Assembly (NCBI GenBank): GCA_028283765.1
Contig: JAPWJY010000008.1
Coordinates: 1,183,001-1,247,000 of the forward strand
Direction of reading: 5' to 3'
Source of the DNA: Parvibaculaceae bacterium
Lineage (GTDB): Bacteria; Pseudomonadota; Alphaproteobacteria; Parvibaculales; Parvibaculaceae
Length of the DNA stretch: 64,000 bases
The notes beneath the pieces were generated by a model. That model saw nothing but the letters and a program-made list of their open reading frames with translations, searched no databases and was not told the DNA's origin. Every line of letters starts with the position of its first letter. The first letter of the stretch is position 1. Of the stretch, positions 43,953-56,339 are shown in pieces. The position numbers and the translations under genes were made by a program.

Positions 43953-44324
43953 ATGAGCCTCGAACCTCTTTTCGAGGGCCAGATCCCGCTCGACACCTAT
44001 GGCGACATGGGGTTCCGGATCGCGAACAGGCGGGTCGAGGGTTCGGTCATCATGACGCCGGCGGGCGTGTTCAGATGGACGGCCTCGTCGTTCGATACGT
44101 TCGGCAAGGCGTCGCTTGAGCCGCTCATCAGCCATGCGGCCCGCATCGAGGTGCTGCTGTTCGGCTGTGGCCCGGCGTTCATCCGGATGCCGAAGTCCAT
44201 CGGCGAATATCTGCTGGAGGCGGGCCTGCGCTATGATGTAATGGACACGGGCGCCGCCTGCCGGACCTATAATGTGCTTGTTTCCGACCGCCGCAGGGTT
44301 GCCGCCGCGCTTATTGCCATATGA
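43953..44324 (+). CDS. Mth938-like (DUF498) protein, NDUFAF3 homologue
   Basis: 123 residues. The Mth938/NDUFAF3 fold is recognised from GFRIANRRVEGSVIMTPAGV (about 23-42), IEVLLFGCGPAF (about 66-77) and the C-terminal VMDTGAACRTYNVLVSDRRRVAAALI. Mitochondrial NDUFAF3 is needed for complex I assembly. The bacterial role is not defined. It lies 15 bp after secF and 6 bp before a squalene-synthase-like gene whose human relative (NDUFAF6) is also a complex I assembly factor. Confidence 0.88.
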   Translation: MSLEPLFEGQIPLDTYGDMGFRIANRRVEGSVIMTPAGVFRWTASSFDTFGKASLEPLISHAARIEVLLFGCGPAFIRMPKSIGEYLLEAGLRYDVMDTGAACRTYNVLVSDRRRVAAALIAI

Positions 44325-44330
44325 TAGCGG

Positions 44331-45221
44331 ATGCCGCTGTTTCAGGAACCAGCCTTGTCCGACATGCCCATAGCCGATGCCCTCAGGACCGACGCGCTCG
44401 GGATATGTCTCGATCAGCTTCGCCGTCTCGATCATGACCGCTATCTGGGCGTGCTGCTTGCGCCGCGCGAAAGCCGGGATGCCCTGGTTGCCCTCCATGC
44501 CTTCAATATTGAAATCGCCCGGGTGCGCGAAGCCGTCAGCGAGGCGATGCTGGGCGAAATCCGGCTCGAATGGTGGCGCGAGGCTGTCGAGGCATTGGCC
44601 GCAGGGCAGGCCCGTGGCCATGAAGCGGCGCTGGCCATGGATCAGACCGGCGTCGTGAAAAAACTTGGAGCGGAACCCTTGATCGCCCTGATCGATGCCC
44701 GCGCCCGCGATCTTGACGACGAACCGTTCACGGACATGGCGGCGCTCGAAGCCTATGCGTTGGGCACATCGTCCGCCCTGATGAAGATGGCGGCGGCCAT
44801 TCTCGGCGGGCGCGCCAATCATCCTTCGCTTGCACCAGCCGGCATCGCCTATGCGCTCACCGGCCTGTTGCGGGCGCTGCCGGTTCATGCGTCGCAGGGG
44901 CGGCTTTATCTGCCGCTCGATATGTTGAGGACATATGACGTTGATCCGCATACGGTGTTCAGTGGCGAGATGAGCGCGGGGCTGGGCCTCGCCATTCGCG
45001 ATGTCGCGTCGGCAGCCCGGCGGCATCTGGCGCAGGCGCGCGAGACGATGCGCCCGACAGACAGGCGCACCATGGCGGCATTGCTCCCTGCGGCGCTCTG
45101 CGAGCTTTATCTGGACCAGATTGAAACACCGGGTTTTGACCCTTTTCGGCAGACAACGGAAATGCCCGCGTTCCGGTTGCAACTGCGGTTGCTTGCAGCC
45201 CGATGGCGGTCAAGGATCTAA
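44331..45221 (+). CDS. Squalene/phytoene synthase-family protein (NDUFAF6-like)
   Basis: 296 residues. Family features are RYLGVLLAPRESRDALVALHAFNIEIARVRE (about 37-67), LGEIRLEWWREAVEALAAG and DARARDLDDEPFTDMAALEAY (about 123-143), with YLPLDMLRTYDVDP further on. The first aspartate-rich motif of real prenyl synthases is not intact (NIEIARVRE in place of a DD-x-x-D type motif), as in the NDUFAF6 group, so an isoprenoid-synthase activity is unlikely. With the Mth938-like neighbour it suggests a complex I biogenesis pair co-expressed with SecDF. Start ATG at 44331; an internal Met12 is possible. Confidence 0.83.
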   Translation: MPLFQEPALSDMPIADALRTDALGICLDQLRRLDHDRYLGVLLAPRESRDALVALHAFNIEIARVREAVSEAMLGEIRLEWWREAVEALAAGQARGHEAALAMDQTGVVKKLGAEPLIALIDARARDLDDEPFTDMAALEAYALGTSSALMKMAAAILGGRANHPSLAPAGIAYALTGLLRALPVHASQGRLYLPLDMLRTYDVDPHTVFSGEMSAGLGLAIRDVASAARRHLAQARETMRPTDRRTMAALLPAALCELYLDQIETPGFDPFRQTTEMPAFRLQLRLLAARWRSRI

Positions 45222-45251
45222 GCTCGACCTGCACATCATAGGGAGCGTTCC

Positions 45252-47012
45252 ATGGCAGCCAGTCTGAAATATCGCCTGAAGATGCGATTTGACGAACTGG
45301 CGCGTTATCCCGTGTCTGTTCTTCTCCTGCTGGTGTTTGGCGTTTTCACCAATCTCGATATTGCCGATGCCATAACGCTTGCCGATGACAGCCGCAGCCG
45401 GATTTATTTCTGCCTTGGCGCAGGCGTGCTGGCCGGATTGGCGGGTCATCTCTCCGCGCTGGGAAGGCGGCGAAGCATTCTCTTCAGTCTGGCGAGTGGA
45501 ATGCTTGCCGCGACTGGAGGGATGGCTTTGATGTTTTTTGCCTCCGCCGATGCGTCGCAGAGATTTGTTCTGGCCGGAGGGCTCTTTCTGTTTTTGATGG
45601 TGGCCGCCTATGTGCGGCGCGGCGTGGGGCCGGCTGCATTCTGGCAGTTCAATTTCCGCCTTTTTATCGCGGGTGGCATGGCGCTTCTTGCGGTCCTGAT
45701 TATGGGCGGCGGTCTTTCAGCGCTGTTGGCGAGTTTTGATTATCTGTTCGGTGTCAGCCTGCCGGAACATGCCTATGAGCATGTCTGGGCGACTGTGGCC
45801 GGGATGTTTGGCCCGCTCTTTCTGCTGACGCTCCTGCCGCGCGATCTGGATGACAACTTTGCACTGGGCGCATCGACCGGGCTGGTGGAGAAGGCCGTTT
45901 CCGCTCTGATCAATTACGCGCTGGTTCCTCTGCTGCTGGCCTATGCGCTGGTTCTCCATGCCTATACGCTCAAAATTCTGGTCGGCTGGTCGATGCCGCG
46001 CGGCGAGATCGGCTCACTTGTCCTTTATTTCGGGATAATCGGCACGGCCACCTATATGGTGGCGTGGCCGTGGCGTGATCAGGGCACGTGGGCGCTGCGC
46101 TGGTTTCTGCGCCTCTGGTTCCTGCTGCTGATCACACCTGTCGCCATGCTGCTGGTCGCGGTGTGGCAGCGGATCGCCCAGTATGGCGTCACGCCTGAGC
46201 GTTATTGCCTGTGCCTTTTCACCTTCTGGCTCGCGGTTATTGTTGTCTATATGGCGGTGCGGCGAAGGCAGGTCGATCTGCGCATCATCCCGGCAAGCCT
46301 TGGACTTTTGCTGGTGCTCTCCAGTGTGGGGCCATGGGGGGCGAGTGCCGTTTCTGTGCGCAGTCAGGTCAGTCAACTGACAAGGTTGCTGGAAGGCCAA
46401 GGCTTGTTGTCCCGCGGTCACTTTGTAAAGCCCCTGTCTGAGGAGGAGGGGGTATCAGGGCCGGTCCCGGCACGGATAAATTCCATTCTTCACACGCTGG
46501 AATCAGTTAATGGTCTGGACCGCCTGAAACCGCTGTTTGAAGGGGCTCCGGACAATCCATTCACACAACAGTATGCGTCACAGGATATGGTCGGCAGAAT
46601 CCAGGAGGTGCTGGGCGTATCTCCTGTCGCATCCGACTCCGGCGGCTCTGACCCCTTACGGGTTTCCTTCGGGATCACACCCCCTCTGACAATGGAGATT
46701 GATGCAAGGAGCCGGGTCATCGGCATATTCAACACTGCATTAAAAACCCCTTATAGCGTCACTGTGCAGGGGCTGACTGTGGAGGTGGGCGAGGCTGAAA
46801 TCCGGGTGTCCGGCGTCGCCGGGAACATGAGCCGCATCAATATCGCGCCTGTTCTGCAATCGCTTGTGACAAAGAAGCCAAAGGAGCCTGTTCGCCTTTC
46901 TTCAGATGACGGCCGTGTCAATGCCGTCATCGGGTACCTGCAAGGACGGGCGGGCGCCCATCCGCACATCGACAACATGGAGTTCTGGCTGATCGTCAGG
47001 GACGCGCCGTAG
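45252..47012 (+). CDS. DUF4153 multi-pass membrane protein
   Basis: 586 residues. The first 370 residues contain about ten hydrophobic segments (for example VSVLLLLVFGVFTNLDIADA, GGMALLAVLIMGGGLSALLA, VWATVAGMFGPLFLLTLLPR), with the DUF4153 pattern LVEKAVSALINYALVPLLLAYALVLHAYTLKIL (about 210-242). The last 200 residues are soluble and read as repeats of polar sequence (RLKPLFEGAPDNPFTQQYAS) probably outside the membrane. Function unknown. GGGAGCGTTCC precedes the ATG. It converges on trmFO with a 4-bp gap. Confidence 0.82.
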   Translation: MAASLKYRLKMRFDELARYPVSVLLLLVFGVFTNLDIADAITLADDSRSRIYFCLGAGVLAGLAGHLSALGRRRSILFSLASGMLAATGGMALMFFASADASQRFVLAGGLFLFLMVAAYVRRGVGPAAFWQFNFRLFIAGGMALLAVLIMGGGLSALLASFDYLFGVSLPEHAYEHVWATVAGMFGPLFLLTLLPRDLDDNFALGASTGLVEKAVSALINYALVPLLLAYALVLHAYTLKILVGWSMPRGEIGSLVLYFGIIGTATYMVAWPWRDQGTWALRWFLRLWFLLLITPVAMLLVAVWQRIAQYGVTPERYCLCLFTFWLAVIVVYMAVRRRQVDLRIIPASLGLLLVLSSVGPWGASAVSVRSQVSQLTRLLEGQGLLSRGHFVKPLSEEEGVSGPVPARINSILHTLESVNGLDRLKPLFEGAPDNPFTQQYASQDMVGRIQEVLGVSPVASDSGGSDPLRVSFGITPPLTMEIDARSRVIGIFNTALKTPYSVTVQGLTVEVGEAEIRVSGVAGNMSRINIAPVLQSLVTKKPKEPVRLSSDDGRVNAVIGYLQGRAGAHPHIDNMEFWLIVRDAP

Positions 47013-47845
47013 GGCCTTATTCCGCGGCCTTGCTGCCGGGAGAGAGCCACTGGTCCATGTCACGGAGCGCGCGGGCGGTATAGGCGCGCTTGCGGGCTGG
47101 AACCTTGTCGCGTCCGCGCGCCTTGCGGCCATCGGGGCCCGGCGGCACCTCGACGGGTGGAAACAGGCCGAAATTCACATTCATGGGCTGAAATGTTTCG
47201 GCGTTCGCCTCGCCCGTGATATGGGCGAGGAGCGCGCCCATAGCGGTCGTGCGGGGCGGCATCTGCGGGGTCTGGCCAAGACGCTCGGCGGCGGCGAAAC
47301 GGCCCGCGAGCATGCCCATGGCGGCGCTTTCCACATAGCCCTCAACGCCGGTGATCTGGCCCGCGAAGCGCAGGCGCGGCATGGACCTGAGCCGCATCAG
47401 CGGGTCGAGCAGGCGGGGGCTGTTGAGAAACGTATTGCGATGCAGGCCGCCCAGCCGGGCGAATTCCGCATTCCGCAAACCGGGGATTGTTCTGAAGATG
47501 CGTGTTTGCTCGGCATGGCGCAGCTTGGTCTGGAAGCCGACCATGTTGTAGAGCGTGCCCAGCGCATTGTCCTGCCGCAACTGGACCACGGCATAGGCCT
47601 TTTCATCTGGCTTGTGTGCATTGGTGAGGCCGCGCGGTTTCATCGGGCCGTGGCGCAGGGTTTCCGGCCCGCGTTCCGCCATGACCTCGATCGGCAGGCA
47701 GCCGTCGAAATAGGGCGTGCTGGCTTCCCATTCCTTGAAGTCGGTCTTTTCGCCCGCGATCAGCGCGTCGATGAAAGCGTTGTACTCATCCCGGTTCATC
47801 GGGCAATTGATATAGTCCTTGCCGGTGCCGCCCGGTCCTTCCTTG

Positions 47846-48412
<567 letters not shown>

Positions 48413-48484
48413 GGGGCCGGAAATAGCATTTCGCGGCAGGAGAGGGAAGCAGCAGCCTTTGCGGGGGCTGCCGCTCCTTCAGCG

Positions 48485-49915
48485 TTATCCCCACAAGGCG
48501 GGCTTGCGGCCGCTCCAGGGCTGTTCCTTTTCAAGCTGGGCGGCGAGCCGGAACAGGGTCGCTTCATCGCCGTAGCGGCCCGTGAACATCATGCCCAGAG
48601 GCAGGCCCGAGGCGCTCATCGAAAGGGGCACGGACATGGAGGGCTGGCCGGTGAAGTTGAACGGCGGGGTGAAGGGGAAATGCACCCCCTGACGCCGGTT
48701 CACTTCCTTGGGTTCAAGATTGACCGGATCGATGACGCCTATTTCCGGTGGCGGCGTCGCCAGAACCGGGCACAGGAAAATATCGAACTCCTTCCAGAGC
48801 GACAGTATCTGCCGGTTGAGCACGCGAAGCTGCTGCCAGCCCCACATGGCCTGCGCGCCGGTCAGTTTCTGGCCGCCCTTGTAGGCGGCCCATGTCAGGG
48901 GTTCCAGTTCGTCGGGCCGGGGTTCGCGGCCCTTCTCCTCGATCAGCCGCATCATGGTGGCGGAAAAATTCGAGGCCGAAACGGCGCCCTGGGCCCGGTA
49001 AAGGCTGCGATAATCGACGCCCAGACCCCGCTCTGTGCATTCATGACCGAGGCTCTGGAGCAGGGCCACCGTCTTTTCAAGCTCGGCCTGCACCTCCGGG
49101 TCGATCGGGCGGCCCGACGGGGTTTCGCCCGACCAGGCGATGCGCAGCTTGCCGGGGCTCAGGAGGATTTCCTCCAGATAGGGCCGGTCCTTTTTCGGGG
49201 CGGCATAGGGGCTGTCTTCTTCCGGGTAGCCGGTGACGTCCAGCATGGCCGCGCTGTCGCGGACGCTGCGGCTGACGACGTGATCGACGGAAAAGCCGAT
49301 GCTCCGGTCATAATCCCTGGGACCCTGAGGGTTGCGGTCGCGGGTGATCTTGAGGCCGAACAGGCCGCAGCAGGCGGCGGGAATGCGGATGGAGCCGAGC
49401 CCGTCGCTGGCGTGCGCCAGCGGCACGATCCCGGCCGCCGTGGCCGAGGCCGCGCCGCCCGATGAGCCGCCCGAGATATGATTGGTGTTCCAGGGCGAGC
49501 GGCATGGCCCCAGCAGCGCCGATTCCGTGGTGCCGGTGATGCCATATTCCGGGGTATTGGTCTTGCCCAGCAGCACCACGCCCGAGGCGCGGAAACGGCG
49601 GACAAGCTCGCTGTCGTGGTCGTCCACCACGTCGGCGACGAACTTGCTGCCCGAGGTGCGGGGCCAGCCGCGCACTTCGGTGCCCAGATCCTTGATCAGG
49701 AAAGGGACGCCCTGAAGCGGGCCTTCGGGAAGCGGCTTTCTGGCGGCTTCCCGGGCCTCGTCGAAGGCCTCGTACACGATGGCGTTCAGGGCCGGGTTGT
49801 GGCGTTCGGCCCGCTCGATGGCAGCATCGACCAGTTCAAGCGGAGTGACTTCCTTCTTCTTGACGAGTTCGGCAAGGCCGATGCCGTCATAGTCCTGATA
49901 TTGGGGGAAACTCAT
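48485..49915 (-). CDS. Amidase (amidase-signature family) 1
   Basis: 476 residues. The catalytic triad of the family is readable: Lys in [15 protein letters not shown] (about residue 77), the cis-Ser in [15 protein letters not shown] (about 150-164) and the nucleophile Ser in [20 protein letters not shown] (about 170-189). The enzyme hydrolyses amides (6-aminohexanoate cyclic dimer hydrolase and related enzymes belong here); substrate unknown. It is transcribed 39 bp after a paralogous amidase gene. Both keep the [11 protein letters not shown] core. Confidence 0.88.
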   Translation of the reverse strand: MSFPQYQDYDGIGLAELVKKKEVTPLELVDAAIERAERHNPALNAIVYEAFDEAREAARKPLPEGPLQGVPFLIKDLGTEVRGWPRTSGSKFVADVVDDHDSELVRRFRASGVVLLGKTNTPEYGITGTTESALLGPCRSPWNTNHISGGSSGGAASATAAGIVPLAHASDGLGSIRIPAACCGLFGLKITRDRNPQGPRDYDRSIGFSVDHVVSRSVRDSAAMLDVTGYPEEDSPYAAPKKDRPYLEEILLSPGKLRIAWSGETPSGRPIDPEVQAELEKTVALLQSLGHECTERGLGVDYRSLYRAQGAVSASNFSATMMRLIEEKGREPRPDELEPLTWAAYKGGQKLTGAQAMWGWQQLRVLNRQILSLWKEFDIFLCPVLATPPPEIGVIDPVNLEPKEVNRRQGVHFPFTPPFNFTGQPSMSVPLSMSASGLPLGMMFTGRYGDEATLFRLAAQLEKEQPWSGRKPALWG

Positions 49916-49954
49916 ACACGTCCACTCCCTGAAATAACGTTGTTTTATGCCGGT

Positions 49955-51382
49955 TCAGTTCCATATCTTCGGGCGCTTGTCCGCCCATGGCCGGGCGGTT
50001 TCCAGCTGGCTGGCGAGACGCAGCAACAGGGCTTCGCCGCCGAAGGGACCGGCAAACATGATGCCGACCGGCAGGCCGTCCGCCGTCCAGTGAAGCGGCA
50101 GCGAGATGGCGGGCTGGCCTGTGGCGTTCTGGATGGCCGTGAACGGCACATAATCATGGATCGGCGCGAACGCCTTGACCGGGTCGCGCTCCTGAATGTC
50201 GATGGTGCCAAGCGCCAGAGGCGGGGCGCCGAGCGTGGGGGTCAGCCAGATGTCCCATTTTTCCATGAAATGGCCGACCTGCCGCGCCATGCCCTGTAGC
50301 TGGACAATGGCGAGCTGATACTGCACGGCGCTGATGGTGCGGCCGACCTCGTAAAGACCCCGTGTGAGCCCCTCCAGATCGCCCTCGGCGGGCGTCTTGC
50401 CTGTCAGCATGGTGAGACCATCGATCTGCATGGCGAGGCCCGAGGCCCAGAGCGCCATGAAGGAATCCGCCATGATGTCGATCGACAGGGCCGGAGCCGC
50501 CTCCTCGACTTCATGGCCAAGGTCGCGCAGCAGTTTGACTGTTTCGAGCACGCCTTTCTCACATTCGGGATGCACTTTATTGCCCGCGAGATTGGTCACC
50601 GAATAGGCTATACGCAGCTTGCCGGGCACCTTGCCGACTTCCGAGAGGAACGGATTTTCGACCGGCGGCGCCCAGTAAGGGTCACCCGTTTCGGGGCCGG
50701 AGGTGCAATCCAGCATGGCCGCCGTGTCGCGCACCGTGCGCGAGACGATGTGCTCGCTGATAAGCCCGCCCATGATGTCGCCAAGGTTGGGGCCGAGCGG
50801 GTTGCGGGCGCGCGTCGGCTTGAGGCCGACGAGGCCGCAACAGGCGGCCGGGATGCGGATCGAGCCGCCGCCATCATTGGCATGGGCGATCGGCACGATG
50901 CCAGCGGCCACCGCCGCGCCGGAACCGCCTGATGAGCCGCCTGTCGAATGGTCCGTATTCCAGGGATTGCGGGCGGGGCCATAGAAAGCCGATTCCGTGG
51001 TCGGCAGCAGGCCGCATTCCGGCACGTTGGTTTTGCCCAGGATTACCACGCCGGCCGCCTTGAAGCGGGCAGTCAGGGTGGAGTCGTGCGCGGCTGGTAT
51101 GCCGGAGAAATATTTTGAGCCGCTTTGTGTGGGTACACCCGCATAATCACCCAGAATATCCTTGAGGAGAAAAGGGACGCCGGCGAACACCCCTTCAGGT
51201 TTCGCCGCCGCCGCAGCCCGGCCCTGATCATACATTTTCGTGACGACGGCGTTCAGGCGGGGATTATGTTTCTCGATGCGCGAGATGGCTTCTTCGGCCA
51301 GTTCGCTGGCGCTGACATCGCCTTTTTTGACAAGCCCGGCCAGTCCCAGCGCGTCATATTTCGCATATTCGTCGAATGCCAT
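49955..51382 (-). CDS. Amidase (amidase-signature family) 2
   Basis: 475 residues from the ATG at 51382 ([20 protein letters not shown]), with GGGTGGGAC just upstream; a GTG nine bases earlier is possible. Triad: Lys in [15 protein letters not shown], cis-Ser in [15 protein letters not shown], and Ser in [20 protein letters not shown]. It is clearly a paralogue of the downstream amidase (same length, same motif wording) and the two form a tandem operon. Substrate unknown. Confidence 0.88.
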   Translation of the reverse strand: MAFDEYAKYDALGLAGLVKKGDVSASELAEEAISRIEKHNPRLNAVVTKMYDQGRAAAAAKPEGVFAGVPFLLKDILGDYAGVPTQSGSKYFSGIPAAHDSTLTARFKAAGVVILGKTNVPECGLLPTTESAFYGPARNPWNTDHSTGGSSGGSGAAVAAGIVPIAHANDGGGSIRIPAACCGLVGLKPTRARNPLGPNLGDIMGGLISEHIVSRTVRDTAAMLDCTSGPETGDPYWAPPVENPFLSEVGKVPGKLRIAYSVTNLAGNKVHPECEKGVLETVKLLRDLGHEVEEAAPALSIDIMADSFMALWASGLAMQIDGLTMLTGKTPAEGDLEGLTRGLYEVGRTISAVQYQLAIVQLQGMARQVGHFMEKWDIWLTPTLGAPPLALGTIDIQERDPVKAFAPIHDYVPFTAIQNATGQPAISLPLHWTADGLPVGIMFAGPFGGEALLLRLASQLETARPWADKRPKIWN

Positions 51383-51473
51383 ACGTCCCACCCATCTGTT
51401 TATCCTTCTTGGACAACGAGCCTAGAACGGGATGTGCCGAAGTGTAAACGTTTTGTGGGATGAGGCCGTCCAG

Positions 51474-51512
51474 CAGAAGAAAAGCCGTGGATGCCTGTCG
51501 CCATCCACGGCT
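51474..51512 (-). terminator. Rho-independent terminator of uvrA
   Basis: Reverse strand: AGCCGTGGATG / CATCCACGGCT (51502-51512 and 51483-51493), eight-base loop, followed by TTTTCTTC. It lies about 40 nt after the uvrA stop and separates uvrA from the amidases. Confidence 0.8.
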
Positions 51513-51552
51513 GAAATATATCAGTACAGGAACTGAGCAGCGTATTACGGTG

Positions 51553-54555
<3,003 letters not shown>

Positions 54556-54706
54556 GGTACCAACGCACTTGCGGGAGAGGGGGGCAACGAACAGAGATGG
54601 GGTCGAGCTTAGAGCAATACCAGAGCGGGAAGCCATTGCAGAAGGCAACCATTCATCCAGCCAACGAGGGTTTCTTCATGGTCGGAGGATTCGAGCTTGC
54701 AATCAA

Positions 54707-54721
54707 GAACAAAAAGAGAAC
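54707..54721. promoter_or_regulatory. Alphaproteobacterial LexA (SOS) box between uvrA and ssb
   Basis: GAAC-AAAAAGA-GAAC, which is GTTC-N7-GTTC on the other strand, exactly the alphaproteobacterial SOS consensus. It sits 152 bp upstream of the uvrA start and 129 bp upstream of ssb, the right place to control both divergent genes. Confidence 0.85.
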
Positions 54722-54849
54722 AATAGGATGTTGTGGGAAGTCTTTGAACGTTTGACTCGCACCTGCCCGGATGGGCGGCTAGGGTCGCGGTCTGGATGGA
54801 ATCGGCTCGCGCTGGCGGGCACGGCGGATACGGAACTTAGGGGATCGTT

Positions 54850-55344
54850 ATGGCAGGCAGTGTGAACAAGGTGATCCTGATCGGCAATCTGGGCGCGGAT
54901 CCGGAGATCAAGCGGACCCAGGATGGCCGCCCGATCGCCAATCTGCGCATCGCCACCTCGGAAAGCTGGCGGGACCGCACTTCCGGCGAGCGCAAGGAGC
55001 GCACGGAATGGCACCGGGTCGTCATCTTCAACGAAGGCCTCTGCAAGATTGCCGAGCAATATCTGAAGAAGGGCGCCAAGGTTTACATCGAGGGCCAGCT
55101 TCAGACCCGCAAATGGACCGACCAGCAGGGCCAGGAGAAATATTCGACCGAAATCGTGCTGCAGGGCTTCAACAGCGCGCTCACCATGCTCGACGGCCGC
55201 AGTGGCGCCGGTGCGGGCGGTGGCGGCGGTGACTATGGCGACGATTACGGCGGGGCGAGCGCTCCCGCGCCCCGCGGAGCCCGCGCGCCAGCCGGTGGTG
55301 GCGGCAGCTTCAATCAGGACCTTGACGACGACATTCCGTTCTAG
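54850..55344 (+). CDS. ssb: Single-stranded DNA-binding protein
   Basis: 164 residues. The OB-fold is seen as [20 protein letters not shown] (about 6-25), [20 protein letters not shown] and [21 protein letters not shown] Gly/Ala/Pro-rich linker follows and the protein ends DLDDDIPF, the acidic tip that recruits repair proteins. It coats single-stranded DNA in replication, recombination and repair. It is divergent from uvrA with a LexA box between, and a PP2C-like gene begins 10 bp downstream. Confidence 0.98.
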   Translation: MAGSVNKVILIGNLGADPEIKRTQDGRPIANLRIATSESWRDRTSGERKERTEWHRVVIFNEGLCKIAEQYLKKGAKVYIEGQLQTRKWTDQQGQEKYSTEIVLQGFNSALTMLDGRSGAGAGGGGGDYGDDYGGASAPAPRGARAPAGGGGSFNQDLDDDIPF

Positions 55345-55354
55345 GGCATAAGCC

Positions 55355-56215
55355 TTGACCCTTCGCGTCATCGAGCAGTTCTCCCAGCCGGGCAAGGCCG
55401 GGCGGCCCAATGAGGACCGTTGCGGCCATCAGGGCGCGTTCGCATGGGTGATCGACGGGGCGACGGGGCTGGCCGATGCGCCGCTTATGGATGCGCCCAG
55501 CGATGCCGCCTGGCTGGCCGGGGCGGCAAGCGGGCTCTTTGCCGAGGCGGCCCTGTCGCAGCCCCACGCGCCGCTCGACGGGATCGTGCGCTCGGTGATC
55601 GAAACGCTCGTGCGGCGGTTCGAGGCGGAGCGTCTGCGCCCGCCGGAGCACCGCTACGAATTGCCCAGCGCGGCCATGGTGCTGGTCCGGGAGACGGGGG
55701 ACCGGCTGGAGGCCGTGAGCTTCGGCGATTGCGCGCTTTTTCTTTCAAGACCAGGGGCAAAGCCCGGGGAAGAGGTTCAGCTCTTTTCCAAAAGCCGCGA
55801 GCGCGAACGCCGGGAGGCCGACCGTCTGCTCGGGGACACGGGACGCAAGGGCGAGGCGCTTCAATCCGCCCCGGTGATCGAGTTTTTGCGCCGGGTCCGC
55901 AATCACCAGAATATCGAGGGCGGCTACTGGGTGCTGGGGCTGGAGCCCGCTGCGGCCGGTCACATGCAGCATTTCGAGGCGTCGCTGGACGGTGCCGCCA
56001 CGGGGCTGCTGGCGAGCGACGGTTTCGCCGCTCTGACGCTCGATTATGAGCGCTGTACGCCCGCCAGCTTTCTGCTGAGAGCCAAAACGGATGGCCTTGA
56101 GGCGCTCGGTTCGGAGCTGCGGCATGTGGAAAATGTGCTCGATCCCGGTTGCCGGCTTTATCCCCGATTCAAGCCGTCGGACGACGCCACCGCGCTGCTT
56201 TTCGAGTTGTCATAA
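55355..56215 (+). CDS. PP2C-like protein phosphatase domain protein
   Basis: 286 residues starting with TTG at 55355; AGGG lies eight bases upstream and no other start fits. The PP2C pattern is readable: GKAGRPNEDRCG (about 13-24), AFAWVIDGATGLADAP with the metal Asp (about 29-44), VSFGDCALFLSRPG (about 121-134), TGLLASDGFAALTLDYE (about 216-232) and PSDDATALLFEL at the end with the last metal Asp pair. It should dephosphorylate Ser/Thr-phosphoproteins in the cytoplasm. Target unknown. Its tight linkage to ssb (10 bp) hints at co-expression but not at a shared function. Confidence 0.78.
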   Translation: MTLRVIEQFSQPGKAGRPNEDRCGHQGAFAWVIDGATGLADAPLMDAPSDAAWLAGAASGLFAEAALSQPHAPLDGIVRSVIETLVRRFEAERLRPPEHRYELPSAAMVLVRETGDRLEAVSFGDCALFLSRPGAKPGEEVQLFSKSRERERREADRLLGDTGRKGEALQSAPVIEFLRRVRNHQNIEGGYWVLGLEPAAAGHMQHFEASLDGAATGLLASDGFAALTLDYERCTPASFLLRAKTDGLEALGSELRHVENVLDPGCRLYPRFKPSDDATALLFELS

Positions 56216-56339
56216 GCGGTATTCCGCAGTGGCCAAAACAAAGATAAATATTCAAATAGAATCAATAACTTATGATCGCGCTGGCGAAGCGATGCGGGTT
56301 GCCCGCGCGGGCCCGCTCTGATAGTCTCGCGACAGGTTT

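Noticed and set aside
42825-45182. A 785-codon reverse-strand open frame across secF and the following genes
   Set aside because: It runs antisense to three well-identified genes and has the His/Arg/Gln-rich composition of a shadow frame.
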